DNA of 64,000 nt from NCBI RefSeq assembly GCF_964204645.1, contig NC_134035.1, forward strand, positions 2,990,001 through 3,054,000. Direction: 5' to 3'. The notes below the pieces were generated by a model, which saw nothing but the letters and a program-made list of their open reading frames with translations, was not told the DNA's origin and did not search any database. The position numbers and the translations under genes are program-made. The DNA is from Tubulanus polymorphus. Taxonomy: Eukaryota; Nemertea; Palaeonemertea; Tubulaniformes; Tubulanidae. Below, piece after piece: positions 23,145-34,438 of this stretch (its first letter is position 1; every line of letters begins with the position of its first letter).

Positions 23145-23232
23145 GGAGAGGCGCAGTGGCCAAGTGGACTAAGCCGCCGGTCACTGGTCTCGTCAATCCA
23201 GGGTTTATAGGTTCAAACCCTTGTGACGACAG
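23145..23232 (+). mobile_element. tRNA-Ser-like SINE head
   Basis: A-box-like CAGTGGCCAAGTGGACTAAG and B-box GGTTCAAACCC (about 23210-23220), with a long spacing as in tRNA-Ser. The ends do not form an acceptor stem, so it is a tRNA-derived repeat. Confidence 0.5.
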
Positions 23233-23692
23233 AGTTTCTTAGTCGAATGATTTTCTCTGGTCTCTTAAACAACGAATCCACTTATAATGCCATGTGTGGC
23301 GCTTAGCGTTTTGAGGCTCTTAAAAAGAGCTATAATTCGTGCAAATTAGATCATTTTTCAAAAAATTGTTACCAATCTTTTCTAAGGGTCAGTCATACCC
23401 TAGAAACCTTTCAATTAATATAAGCTCATCTCTTACAGTTTTCACTCTATGGAGCTCGAAAGTTTCTATCGATTTTCCTACTTTTATGTTAACAATGATG
23501 GGCACTCTGAGTGTTTTTTTTTCAAATCACCCGTGAGTGCTGAAAGAGTTATGTCATTTTAACGTGAAAGTAATGAATTGAATACAAAATGTATAGAGCA
23601 TTTTCACCCTTTGACTGTTTAATTTATGTAATCAAAGTGGCTCCCCCTAGGGTAAGCTGCACTTCCTTTGAAATCAATCTTTTTCACATTAC

Positions 23693-23773
23693 CGGATATT
23701 TTCGCGTTAGAGTTTTCTGGAACGAGGCCCTGAGCGACGTCCCCAGCTTCAATTCGAAAACTGTTTCGATTTC
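23693..23773 (-). pseudogene. Possible exon or decayed coding fragment
   Basis: After a good acceptor (catttatatttcag) the minus strand encodes EIETVFELKLGTSLRASFQK plus seven residues, ending at a possible donor CCG|gtaatg. The same frame continues past one stop codon with KRLISKEVQLTLGGATLIT, which suggests either an exon end or a decayed reading frame. Family not recognised. Confidence 0.25.
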
Positions 23774-25119
23774 CTGAAATATAAATGAAAAATTTTACAT
23801 CTCCATAAATATCAATTAGAGGAAAACTGAAAGAGGTGTTTATTGACACCTTGAATGACACATGAATTGCTTGTCAACGATTGACGATATATGAATTAAT
23901 CGGGGTCGAATTCTGTATTTTCCTTTCATAGGAATGAAAGTTACGAAAGCAGTGTTGTCGTATGTCAGTTACATCTTTATTCTTCAAGTTCTCCGTGTTC
24001 CTGTTCCGTCCGATGAGTTGGGGTAGTCAATCAGTGTGACTACTAGCAGGATCAATAAATATATGTTGAATTTGAATATATCGATGATGACGTACCAATC
24101 ACAGCGCTTGTAACAAACCGTCAGTAGACTTATGTTGGTTTTCCCGTTAAATAGATCAATCAGCGAACGTTTTACCGAACAAGGAAGTATTTCGCAAATC
24201 GATATACGACGTCACGCGCAACAGCGCCAGTATTATTTAACGGGAGGGAGTGTTAATAGCGAAGCAAATATCGCAACTTTTTTGATGCCGTAAAAACGGG
24301 AATTACAACGATGTTCATATACATTCATACCTGTGCGTTTTTTAAAACAGGTTCTCATAGGCGTCCCCAGGAATTTTCATACGGGGTTCGAATAAGCATC
24401 AATCCAGCATCCAAGCACAATGTCTGGTGTTTGGGGGCCTCCCCCCAAAAAACTTTTTTTTTAATTTGAGGCTTTAGAGACGTTTTCCAGGCTCTAAATG
24501 AATCACTTAGAGTTAAAGGACTTAAGTCAAATTGGCAAGAAAAATCTTGAACATTGATTACATGTTAACTTGAGAAGTTAGCTATCTTGAAAAGGGTCCG
24601 CTACCCCTGCACCCCCCTCGGGGACGCCTATGGTTTTGTGTGAGTCAATGTGTACTACGTCATCAATATTGGAGCATTTCAAAATAACAATTACAATTGT
24701 GAATGTTCGCTTATCCATTTTGTAATATAACGCTTGCCAGGGGTCCGGTATCACTCCCGAACTCGCTTCCACCAGCCCCCTGGCCTCATGAAGCGTGATT
24801 TCATTGCCTTATCTCTTCGATGACTGTAAAATAAATGAGAAAAATTATTAGTATTTCATTAAATCATGGACGATCAATAGGAGTTTTACGACTTTGGATA
24901 TAACGACTTATCTAACTATTTGTTAGTTTTATTATAAACCTGAGAATTCCGTCCAAAATAAAACATTTTAATAATTTCATATCGATTATAAACGAACAGA
25001 TTGCTGAAATTCATTGTTGTATATAACGAGCTTTCAGTGAATGACGTTTATTTCTCATCACTTTCAAACTGCTACTGATTTAAAATGCTCATACAGTCTC
25101 TTTTGTTCTCTATTTACAG
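23774..25119. other. Non-coding or decayed sequence
   Basis: A minus-strand stretch at about 24690-24810 reads NEITLHEARGLVEASSGVIP and onwards, but it lacks clear splice borders and is interrupted by stops. No other feature is supported. Confidence 0.4.
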
Positions 25120-25239
25120 CAAGTGATCGTAGATTGTCCGCGGGTTCACGCCATTGTGGTAGTTCGTGGGCCGAAAGTAGCAGTTGACAACTGCTACGAG
25201 TACGCCCACGAACTACGCGACCGGCTCGTCGCGCAGGAG
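25120..25239 (+). CDS. 40-codon exon of an unrecognised gene
   Basis: A 120-bp segment with acceptor ttctctatttacag and donor CAGGAG|gtaaga. It is open only in frame 1 and enters and leaves in phase 0. The product starts QVIVDCPRVHAIVVVRGPKV, then reads AVDNCYEYAHELRDRLVAQE. It has a hydrophobic strand followed by a charged helix, but no family is recognised and no neighbouring plus-strand exon was found. Unusually, the exon contains a large hairpin (25159-25216). Two GPCR genes lie just beyond on the opposite strand. Confidence 0.45.
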
Positions 25240-25391
25240 GTAAGAATAATAGTGTTAATTGACTATAGTCAGAAATGATCGACTGTGGTATTGAGCACGG
25301 TCGCTGTAGTTCGGACTTCATGATTCCAAGATGGCTGGAATATGTTTCGACTGAGCTATCGCGCGTTCAGTGATTTCCAACCATTGGTCGA

Positions 25392-25952
25392 CTAGCTACG
25401 AAAAACCAAAGTTTGCCCTGTATTTCTCGATGGATTCCCGTGAAACTTCGTAACGCTACTACGCCACATAACTGCTACTAAAAACACAATGAAAAAGACA
25501 ATATTGAATTTAGCTTTACTGACCCAACGTCTAGCGAAAAATGGAAAATATAAATTGATCACTCGGTCGGCCGATACAGCAGGAATAAACATATTCCTGA
25601 ATTGTAGGGATGTCCCATAAGCATACACAGCTGGTATATAGAACGCGGGATAGACCTTCGCTCCTTCGAGGCGGAATACCATAGTTCCTTTCAGAAAGTA
25701 GTATGCCGCAAATCTTACGGTAAAATAGAAAAACGAACATATCAAATACAGAATATCAGCGACAGCCAAAAGTTGTAGCAAGTGAAACGATACGATAGGA
25801 GATTGAAAAGCGCGTAAAACAATGATGTTCACGATATTCAAAACGACTCCGAGTACACAGATCGGTCCAATGTAGAAAATGTTCATCATCGAAATGATTT
25901 CACGACTCTTTGATTCTGGGCAAAACAGACCACCGTAAGTTGTTGCGTTCAT
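25392..25952 (-). pseudogene. Truncated GPCR paralogue
   Basis: Starts MNATTYGGLFCPESKSREII and is colinear with the complete receptor at 27248-28222 through TM4 (ending VAVMWRSSV). It then diverges at about 25450 into an unrelated tail and a stop, giving 186 residues with only four helices. It keeps SADRV at the end of TM3. The upstream flank is also duplicated. With TM5-TM7 missing it cannot be a normal receptor; a truncated protein acting on its paralogue is possible but only a guess. Confidence 0.75.
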
Positions 25953-26160
25953 GTTTCCGTGAAGATAAATTGCTGAATGAATTCAATGAATTGCAACCTG
26001 TCAGAACGCGGTACTGTAAGGATTGTATTGTCACATATATAATTTGCTAATCGTGTTAATCTGAATAGACGGTGAATTTAAAGTGACAAGTTTATCATCT
26101 TTTCACTGAAGCCAATTTACTGATGTTTCTTCGTGAATCGATGAACGCATCTGAGAGGAA
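25450..26160 (-). repeat. Segmental duplication, downstream copy
   Basis: Matches 27720-28430 at an offset of 2270 bp, covering the first half of the receptor and about 210 bp of 5' flank (shared GAACGCGGTACTGTAAGGAT). The duplication breakpoint falls after TM4. Confidence 0.8.
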
Positions 26161-26165
26161 GACTT

Positions 26166-27247
26166 GACTTTGTAACGTCCGTTCTTATGCTATCTGATCG
26201 TTTTGGCGATCACAGATTTCATGAACTGCGTGAATCTAACGTTGACGCCAATTTTATAATTTGTTCTCATGCGCCTCAAGATCAGTCCGATCTACCTGAG
26301 GATCTCGCAGATCAGTTGCCGAATCTACGATCGAATTAAATACATGGCATTTATGACAGTTCGTGAACACCGAGATTCACTAAGATCCACGATTGCGTTT
26401 ATCATCATCACGTACGCGCTGAGTAGGAATTCCCTTTTTACTCATGATGCGATTTTCCAACCATCGCGAATCGTGTAATTTTATTCTTTGATTGATAATT
26501 TCTTGGTGTAAAACTTCTTATAAATCTGTATATATTGGGTTTTTATCTTCTCATCACGGATGTTTCTATCAGTCCTTATTGTGTTAGATTTACGAAATTT
26601 CATGATTGATTTACAAAAAGTCGGCCAACGAAACCTCCCGAACCCATTTCCAAGGTATGAAACATTAAAAATGAACTAATTTTTAGTTAACTGAAACTGA
26701 GAACTGTAGAACTGGATCCTGAGGCCATTACTGGTTAATGTCGTAGATTAAGACCAGTCTGAAACCAACTTGGTTCTATTGTCAATCTAACGGCTTACGA
26801 CCGGTCTTAAGGATTCAAGACAACTTTTGGAATTAGGCCATAACTGTACAACGGGGCCTTGGGGTCTATGCTATCTATGGATAAGGCCTTAGACCTTATT
26901 TGTTTTTGCCAGGCGTCTAATACACGTAGTATACGTTTTCTTTTTCATTATCAACATTTAAGATTTTTCGTTTTAGCAAAAAAAGATCAATGTCGTGTGA
27001 GCTAAATTGAAGTGCATTTTTCTACTCAGTACCACTTGTTTTACGGTATCGAACTTTTGAGATACTGATACATTATAAGATAGTGAAAATATGAATGAAT
27101 TAGATATTGTGATAAACTTCTTACTGAGACAAGGTGGGCTCGCTTTAAGAAAATGAAAATGTATTGAGTACATCTTATATATAGCAAGCAGCCCATTTTA
27201 AAACTTGTCCGTAATTTCGAAAAATGCCTTATGTAACGGCCTTTGTA
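26166..27247. other. Non-coding spacer between the GPCR paralogues
   Basis: AT-rich, no supported gene. About 26690-26840 belongs to a dispersed 'actggtctta / accaactt' repeat also seen at 43135-43330, 48281-48545 and 56150-56270. Confidence 0.5.
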
Positions 27248-28222
27248 TCATTTGTGAGGACTTTTTGTTCGTTTCACCATATCAAAGAGTATACGGCGAA
27301 ATTTCGAGTTGGCCGCGACGTAAACGAAAAAGTTCAGAAACGAATCGTTCACCGACATCATCAGTGAAAACTTTCTCATCGTACTTTGCCATTTACCCTT
27401 GTTACCGGTTAAAGAAGCCAGTCTATCGATACAGGGCGATATTTCACAGATAATAAACAGAAACACGATCATTAAAACGGTAGTCGTCGCCTGCGAAACG
27501 GATTTAGATTCTTTCCGCTTAGCGCCGAGTTCGGTCTTATTCGACGTGAGTTTAACGGTTTTGAAAATGATTAGAAAATTGAATATAATCAGCGCTAACA
27601 TTGGACCAAAAGCTACAGCAACGTAATATCGCATATTATCTTTAACTAACTTGGGTAATTTATAGATTTCTAATGACTTGTCACATCTGTTTGGCTTGTA
27701 TCCATATTTTTCGTTCAAAGCAACGCTACTACGCCACACAACTGCTACCAAAAACAGAATGACAAAGACAATATTGAATTTAGCCTTACTGATCCAACGT
27801 CGAGCAAAAAATGGAAAATATAAATTGATCACTCGGTCGGCCGATACAGCAGGAATAAACATATTCCTGAATTGTATGGATATCCCATAGGCATACAAAG
27901 ATGGCATATAGAATGCGGGATAAACATTCGATCCTCCGAGGCGGAATACCATAATTCCCTTTAGAAAGTAGTATGCCGCAAATCTTACAGTGAAATAGAA
28001 AAAGGAACATGTCAAGTACAGAATATCAGCGACGGCCAAAAGTTGTAGCAAGTGAAACGATACGATAGGAGATTGAAAAGCGCGTAAAACAATGATGTTC
28101 ACGATATTCAAAACGACTCCAAGTACACAAACCGGTCCAACGTAGAAAATATTCATCACCGAAATGATTTTACGACTTTCGTTTTCTGCACAAAACAGAC
28201 CTCCGTAAGTTGTTGCGTTCAT
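27248..28222 (-). CDS. Intronless rhodopsin-class GPCR (orphan, peptide-receptor-like)
   Basis: The ATG at 28220-28222 is chosen because it gives MNATTYGGLFC, the same start as the paralogue; an in-frame extension upstream adds 81 residues with no receptor character. The product has 324 residues and seven helices near 23-47, 54-78, 104-138, 150-166, 199-222, 245-265 and 287-305. TM3 ends SADRV (127-131), a D-R-V version of DRY. TM6 has FIICEISPC in place of CWxP. TM7 reads NDSFLNFFVY (292-301), followed by KFRR, as in FMRFamide-type receptors. Asn2 and Asn14 are likely glycosylation sites. Cys180 lies in the second extracellular loop, but no cysteine sits at the top of TM3. The tail is short and basic. 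Ligand unknown. Confidence 0.85.
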   Translation of the reverse strand: MNATTYGGLFCAENESRKIISVMNIFYVGPVCVLGVVLNIVNIIVLRAFQSPIVSFHLLQLLAVADILYLTCSFFYFTVRFAAYYFLKGIMVFRLGGSNVYPAFYMPSLYAYGISIQFRNMFIPAVSADRVINLYFPFFARRWISKAKFNIVFVILFLVAVVWRSSVALNEKYGYKPNRCDKSLEIYKLPKLVKDNMRYYVAVAFGPMLALIIFNFLIIFKTVKLTSNKTELGAKRKESKSVSQATTTVLMIVFLFIICEISPCIDRLASLTGNKGKWQSTMRKFSLMMSVNDSFLNFFVYVAANSKFRRILFDMVKRTKSPHK

Positions 28223-28430
28223 ATCTTCGTAAAGCAAACTGTAAATGAATTCAATGAATTGCAGGCTTTCAGAACGCGGTACTGTAAGGATTGTATTGTC
28301 GGATATAGAATTCGCTAATCGTAAATTTGAATAGATGATGAATTCAAAGTGAAGTAACAAGCTTATCATCTTTTCATTGCAGCCAATTAACTGAGGTTTC
28401 CTCATGAATCGATGAACGCATCTGAGATGA
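27720..28430 (-). repeat. Segmental duplication, upstream copy
   Basis: Partner of 25450-26160; contains the start and first four helices of the complete receptor plus its 5' flank. Confidence 0.8.
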
Positions 28431-28935
28431 AGACTAGGGATATTTAATTTATTCCGCCAGTTCAAAGTTTCGCTTCTTAAAATAGAGAAATAATTCGCTC
28501 GAAAAAATGGAAGTCTGTTTCCATATAATGATCCCTACTGTGCTGAACATCGTACGGATACATATATTGTAGTATACATGAACGTTCAGAGTACGGCCTA
28601 TTCTATTCTCCAACATGGCCGTACCTTATGGGGCAGGGACAGGGTGCAGTTGCCCCCCCTGCCCAGAGATTTTGGAAAAGTGATTTTTCTGAAAATATAT
28701 TATTATGCCTGACAAGTATTTCGTTATAGGACTTACAAAGTTAAATGAATATGGTCTGACAAGGCATCAACACGACAAGTCAATAGACGACTCTCCGAAA
28801 ACCTGCGGCGATGAAACGACAATTGTACTTACAGTTTATAGAAGCCTCCATACATGACAACGGACTGCGTAAAGCTATCCAATGCAAAATCGTAGAGCGG
28901 TCACTCGCTGTGTTGATGACCCCAAAGAAACATCC

Positions 28936-29016
28936 TACCCGGCAGGGATTCGAACCTGATGGCATCGCTAGGCCAAGCCACGGTACGCAACCCTGCCACA
29001 CTAGACCGAGTGCGCA
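28936..29016 (-). mobile_element. tRNA-derived SINE head, inverted partner 1
   Basis: Minus strand: CTAGTGTGGCAGGGTTGCGT as the A-box region and GGTTCGAATCCCTGCC as the B-box. It is similar to 29138-29221 in the opposite orientation, forming a head-to-head pair. Confidence 0.55.
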
Positions 29017-29137
29017 GGTTTGCCGCGGAAAACTTGCAGCACCAATCAGATTGCCCGTTATATAATCGCCCAAGCAAATATCGCGTGGAAAAACAGGGCT
29101 GAAATAAAACGGGATTTCTGATTGGCTAATAACGTAG

Positions 29138-29221
29138 CTGCGCAGTGGGGCTAGTGTGGCAGGGTTTCATACCGTGCCTGAGTCTACCGATGCAATCAGG
29201 TTTGAATCCCTGCCGGGGAGG
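29138..29221 (+). mobile_element. tRNA-derived SINE head, inverted partner 2
   Basis: Plus strand: CTAGTGTGGCAGGGTTTCAT and GGTTTGAATCCCTGCCGGGG. About 120 bp separate it from its inverted relative; the transcript could fold back on itself. Confidence 0.55.
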
Positions 29222-31103
29222 ATGCCTAAGAAATGGTGCCCGTGTAGCGCAAACCTATATGTACATGTATTGTTCACACACTACGCAATATTACCATCTA
29301 CCGACCGTGACGTAGACCTCTGTTAACCACTTGTGCCTAACGGACAAGATAATTTGACCGTCGGCGTTTGGGACTTGCCATAACAACAAAAAATAATTAA
29401 TGTATGGTTAATTTTCTAATGGTCAAATTTCGGGGATTTGTCGTGTAAATCACTTGTTGTATTTAGAGAAAAGTGAGTTTTTTTTACAAGTTCTCCAAAG
29501 CTCCGAGCACCATTTCGTAGGATACGTTCCGCGATCGGAACATAAACTTCGCGCACCTCAAACCCACACCGGATTACACAGTAAAGGTCGTTTATAACGC
29601 CTCTGCTGGGGACCAATGTAAAAAATGGCGTTAAAAGAATTTGGCGTTATTAAAGAATGATATTTTCATTGAGTTTGAGTTCGATTGAGCAAATTTTTTC
29701 TCTGAAAATGTTGGCGTTAAATGAGCAATGGCACTAAAAAGGATGGCGTTAAAAATGGACTTTGACTGTAATTCAAAAACCATGCCCAGTACAGCAGGTC
29801 TGCTGCGAGACCCAGCAATCCATTAGAATTCGATCGCAAGAACGAAAGAAAACGTCGAGTATTTATACATCGTGTCCAAAACACATTTAATTTTTTTACT
29901 GAAAAAAGAAAATCGTTTATAACAGAGTTCAACAAATCATCAGTTTACATGTGGCATTTTCATAGTGCATATTATTTCAAACGGTTTTCTTCAATATAGT
30001 TAGACAGCTTTTAAACGTGTTTGATAGTTATGTTTACATAAATACATATTATTCGATTTTCACTCGTTCAAACTTAGTCGATTTAGTATGATTATATAAC
30101 ACAGCAGACTCCTCCTGATCGTAGAACCTATATGTCCATGATCAAACCGACTACGAGAGTCTAAAATTAGTAGTTTTCATATTTACATTTACATTATCGA
30201 AATGGACCTAGCAGTTCCGCGGTTGCGAGATCCATGTCAAATTTCAATTCAGAACTTCAGAACTGGGTCCTGGTCTATCGGGACACCGGTTTTTAACTCA
30301 GTTTGTTTCATAATCCTTGGACAGAGTTGAAAGTGGGTAAAATGGCCCGATGGAGGGAAATATAATTTGTCAAACGCCGGGCTGCATGGAACGCGCTACC
30401 TGCATTATAAGTAAAGAATATTCATATAATATACATTGATATAAAATACTTTTGTTTCTAGTACATCACATATTTAAGTAATAACCGTTCTGCATTAACA
30501 ACTAGTACACAATAAATCACTAAACACGAATTAAGATATATAACTATCATATAACTGATATTTCGTTGCATTCAAATTCAGATATGAAGTTTATCTGGTT
30601 TGTGCCTGAAAAACCGAAACGATTTTATTTACTCTTGTTAACCTACAAAATATTATTACGAATACCGGTAGTGTATTTTCTGGTCCCTGAAGTTTGTCGT
30701 AGCGATATTCCACCGTGGTTCCAATGCCAAGAATAGCTGACACTGATTTCTATATAATTAAATCTATAACCACCTAAATGTTATACACGATATTTGAGTA
30801 AAGTATGGAACGCCTGCTTTAAAATGTATACGCTCTCATTGAAACTCTTTCGACGCCTTCCTTTTATGCATCGTTTTTTTGAGTCAGTTGGTAGCAAACG
30901 AATGGTTTTTTCTTATAAATTGTGATGCAGACTCTCAAACAAATCATTTCAAAATCGGCGAAATAATACACTATTGAAAGTATAATTTCAGAACTATTTT
31001 CAGTACCGATATCCACAACGCATAAGCGAAAACCTTTGCTACTAGGTCAAAAATTTTGGACTGGGAGAGGTAGCTTGACAGGTGTCTAACCCGACAGTAC
31101 ATC
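29222..31103. other. Non-coding stretch, nothing recognised
   Basis: AT-rich sequence with only short unconvincing frames on both strands. Confidence 0.5.
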
Positions 31104-31243
31104 GCTCGATTGGAATGTGTAGGACAGATTCCAAATATCACAGAATAAAATCCATTTTATGACATTTCACGAAGATTAATCACCAAATTTCTTCAAAAAA
31201 TTGTTCACGATTCTTTCTGTTTAAAGAAGAGAGTAATTTCGAC
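31104..31243 (+). repeat. Direct repeat, copy 1 of 2
   Basis: 140 bp nearly identical to 32133-32270 (shared GCTCGATTGGAATGT and TATGACATTTCACGAAGATT), separated by about 0.9 kb. Confidence 0.8.
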
Positions 31244-31424
31244 GCCCGTTCTTACAAAACTCCACTGGTAAAAATAAGTAGAGTGTTTTTTTGAAAAGTA
31301 TTTGACAACATAACCATCATTTAATACTACATGTTATACGTTTCTTATTAAATCAATGATATTGCATGAATAGATACACGTTATATACTGAGATGAGTAA
31401 GATCTGGAAACGTTTATAATAATA

Positions 31425-31475
31425 TATATATTTATATATATATCTATATATATATATAGATGTATTTATAATATA
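31425..31475. repeat. AT-dinucleotide-rich microsatellite
   Basis: Runs of TATATATA interrupted by C, T or G. Confidence 0.8.
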
Positions 31476-31916
31476 TATGATTAACAGAAACAATATAAAG
31501 AGCACCTTTACAACAATTTCATTATCACACTCTGCTTTTCGCAAAAATCCACAATTTTCTATCGATTTTTCATATAAAGATTATGTATCACAATTTCGCC
31601 CGTGAAGAAACAGAATTGATATCTGTGATACGTGTGTCCCGAGTATTATGAATCGGCGACTATTTACAACTTTTCTGAAGAGGAATAGAACTTCTTGGGC
31701 CGCAAACATGTGCACACAGGGTAATAAGAGAAGTGTTCTAGTAGAGATGCATAAAATTCTTCGCGTGACATTCCCAATTTTCGTTTTTACGTAAATCAAC
31801 CTTTTTAAAAGTCCACAGGTAAATTTCGTATGGATGTCTCTGGCTTGTGACATGATTTGCCAACCAATGCTGGAGACTCACCATATACATAAACAACCAT
31901 AGATAATCATAGATCC

Positions 31917-32016
31917 AGTTCCACAGTTGTGAGTTAAAGTTAACCCTGAGTTGAAATTACATTAGTTCATTTTCAGTGTAAGTTTACTTTAACTCGTTGT
32001 GGAATTGGATGCAGGG
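31917..32016. mobile_element. Small foldback element ('ccacagttgtgagttaaa')
   Basis: Ends are inverted: CCAGTTCCACAGTTGTGAGT and CTCGTTGTGGAATTGG. Related copies lie at 36221-36328, 46201-46311 and 50236-50298. Confidence 0.55.
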
Positions 32017-32132
32017 AATTACCTAACTAACTTAGAGGGTCTGCCACCTTCAGTATTTGCCAACCAATATGGTCGCGATGAAAAAGTTTGTGGCTAAAAT
32101 ACCTCTATAGCACTAAGAGAATGTCCGGAATG

Positions 32133-32270
32133 AGCTCGATTGGAATGTATAGGACAAATTTCAAATATCACAGAAGAAAATCCATTTTATGACATTTCAC
32201 GAAGATTAATCACCAAATTTCTTCAAAAATTGTTCACGATTCTTTCTGTTAAGAAGAGAGTGATTTCGAC
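32133..32270 (+). repeat. Direct repeat, copy 2 of 2
   Basis: Partner of 31104-31243. Confidence 0.8.
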
Positions 32271-34231
32271 AGTTCGTATAGTAACGCACACGCACATTTA
32301 TCAAAAACGGAAATTTCAGACGAGTCATCTTTTGATATATCCATCCGTATAAGTATCGCTGCGTTAGAACGTTTCAGCTATGACGCTGTTCGGCGGGCTT
32401 TGCAAAATGAAACTACCGCGACCGCTGGAGACATCATCTGAAACTGAGGAGAAAAATCTTCCATTAGCGAATTATTTCCGAATGGCTGAAACAGGGTTAT
32501 AGAGGAGCCGTTTATAGAGGAGCCATGTTAACCTGCAGTCGAATCAGTAAAACGTAATAACGTACTTTATTGGTTTAGGGTACAAGCTTTCGCTACTATA
32601 GTAGTTGCATAGCCAGTACACTCTGACATGGAGAACAGATTATAAGTTTAAAATCTGTTATAAACAAAATTTAAAATATCAAAAGCGAATTTTCTTTATC
32701 AAAGATATAAATCAAAATACACAACATTTTTTATCCTCTCACACCTGACAATGGTCTGTCATGTCTTCTAACTTTAATTTTTGGTAAATAGAATTCACTT
32801 TAAATCTTTTGAATTTTGTACACAGTGGGTTTCAAACTTATTCCGCTACTAGACTTAAATAGCTTCATGGGGTAAATGAGTTTTACTGATTTGACTGAAA
32901 CTGATATTTTTTTTTCATACGATTTAGCTGAGAGATAAGAATCTTTCAAAAATAGATGAGCCGAACTTCAACAGGTCGATGGCATTAAAAAAAAAGCTCT
33001 TTAGAAAGTCATTTTTAACAAGATTTAAAGCATGATATGTACTTATGATGTCACCAAACGACATGAAATTTCTGAGAGAAATGGTTTGATATGTGTACAT
33101 GGATTAGTATATGAATTGTATACGAATAGATATGAATCGAGTAAAGAAAGAAAATCTGAATATATGCATAATCATTATCATATATTATGAAAATGATAAA
33201 ATTACACAAAACAATACAATATCATTTTCATACACATTGCATCATTTGATTTATTCTAGAAAATAGTACGCATGTTTCATTCGTATTCTGGCTGGTAAAC
33301 ACAAATGCACTCCCTCCCTGGCATGCGAGTTTGGAGAAATCTTTTAGAATTACCGGTATATATGATAGCTCCATTCAAATGCAGCAGGCACGGTATGAAG
33401 AGTATCCCCATGATCTTTCAAGGGGGTAGGGGTCTAAAAGAGCCAAATCCACTACATTTCAAATGATGTAACTTAAAATCTTGGCCATATCGATATAGAA
33501 ATCATACTTGTAGAAATTGAAGCTGTAGTCACACCCTAAAACAATCCGGGCACTACTTTCGATCTAAATTGTCGTCATTGTGGAAAGAAAAAGTAATTTT
33601 CCTCATTTGAAAAAGGGTACTATGACCCAAGTGGGGATTTGTTCAGCTCTGTGACCCTCAGAGTATTGAGGACTCCCTTTAGGCATTTTACATCGAAAAG
33701 GGCACTTTCTGTAAAATTCTGAATACTCTGGGAAAGGCTATTCAAAAGAGCAACGCAACCGGAGCGTGCTTTCCTAAGAAATATCATTGAGAAAACCCAC
33801 AATATCATCAATCTAATCAACATCAATTTAAACAGCTGTTATTGTTTTTTTCTCATGTTTCCTGAATCCTTCCACCCATTTTCTGAGTTTATTTGAAAAT
33901 GAATTATTCACCAGTTGAAAAAACAATTACAGTTGTGTAAATTGATATTGTGGGTTTGCTCTCTTGATGATTTTCAACAAGACTGGAAAAAGTCTCAACT
34001 ATGTACAATATCAAGACCTCTGATCTTACCCTAAGATAGCCCACTGTATACATATGAACGGAGCTATTCGGTATAAATATGTATGTGATTATACGACGAT
34101 ATTTTTGTCGTTTACCTGCTGTACGAGCATGATTTGTCTAAAAGGACAAACATTGTACAAAAAGTAAGCGAAATGCAATTTCTCCTAATCTATATATTAA
34201 ACGCGGAAGATTTCTTCACGAAGAGAGTATT
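32271..34231. other. Non-coding region downstream of EPS8
   Basis: No supported gene. Near 32580-32605 the minus strand repeats the AGTAGCGAAAGCTTGT string seen at 18315-18360. A CACACCTGACAATGGTCTG stretch near 32741 looks like a degraded hammerhead 5' half without its GAAA box. Confidence 0.45.
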
Positions 34232-34438
34232 TCAGGTAGCCATTGAAGAGAGATCTAGTGAACTGCGTGACGCGCTGCACTTACTCGTTGAAGCGTTCGA
34301 CGAGATCGGATCGTCGGGTAGAAACGTCGGCGGACAGCCGAGGTCGGTCGTCGCGTGGTCGTCGTCGATCATGCTATCCGATACCTCTTTACGATGACGT
34401 AGGATTTTCTTCAACTCCGACGAGCCGGTCGTGTTGAA
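34232..34438 (-). CDS. EPS8: EPS8 last exon, C-terminal tail
   Basis: Phase 0 entry after 'attccag'. It encodes [20 protein letters not shown] and then an S/D-rich tail ending [10 protein letters not shown] before TGA (complement of 34232-34234). SSEL-x-x-I-x-x-R-x-x-x aligns with the final helix of the EPS8 effector domain. Confidence 0.9.
   Translation of the reverse strand, partial: FNTTGSSELKKILRHRKEVSDSMIDDDHATTDLGCPPTFLPDDPISSNASTSKCSASRSSLDLSSMAT

Noticed and set aside
28223-28465. N-terminal extension of the GPCR by 81 residues
   Set aside because: The paralogue and the receptor at 1763 both start MNAT; the extension has no membrane or signal character and is simply an open flank.
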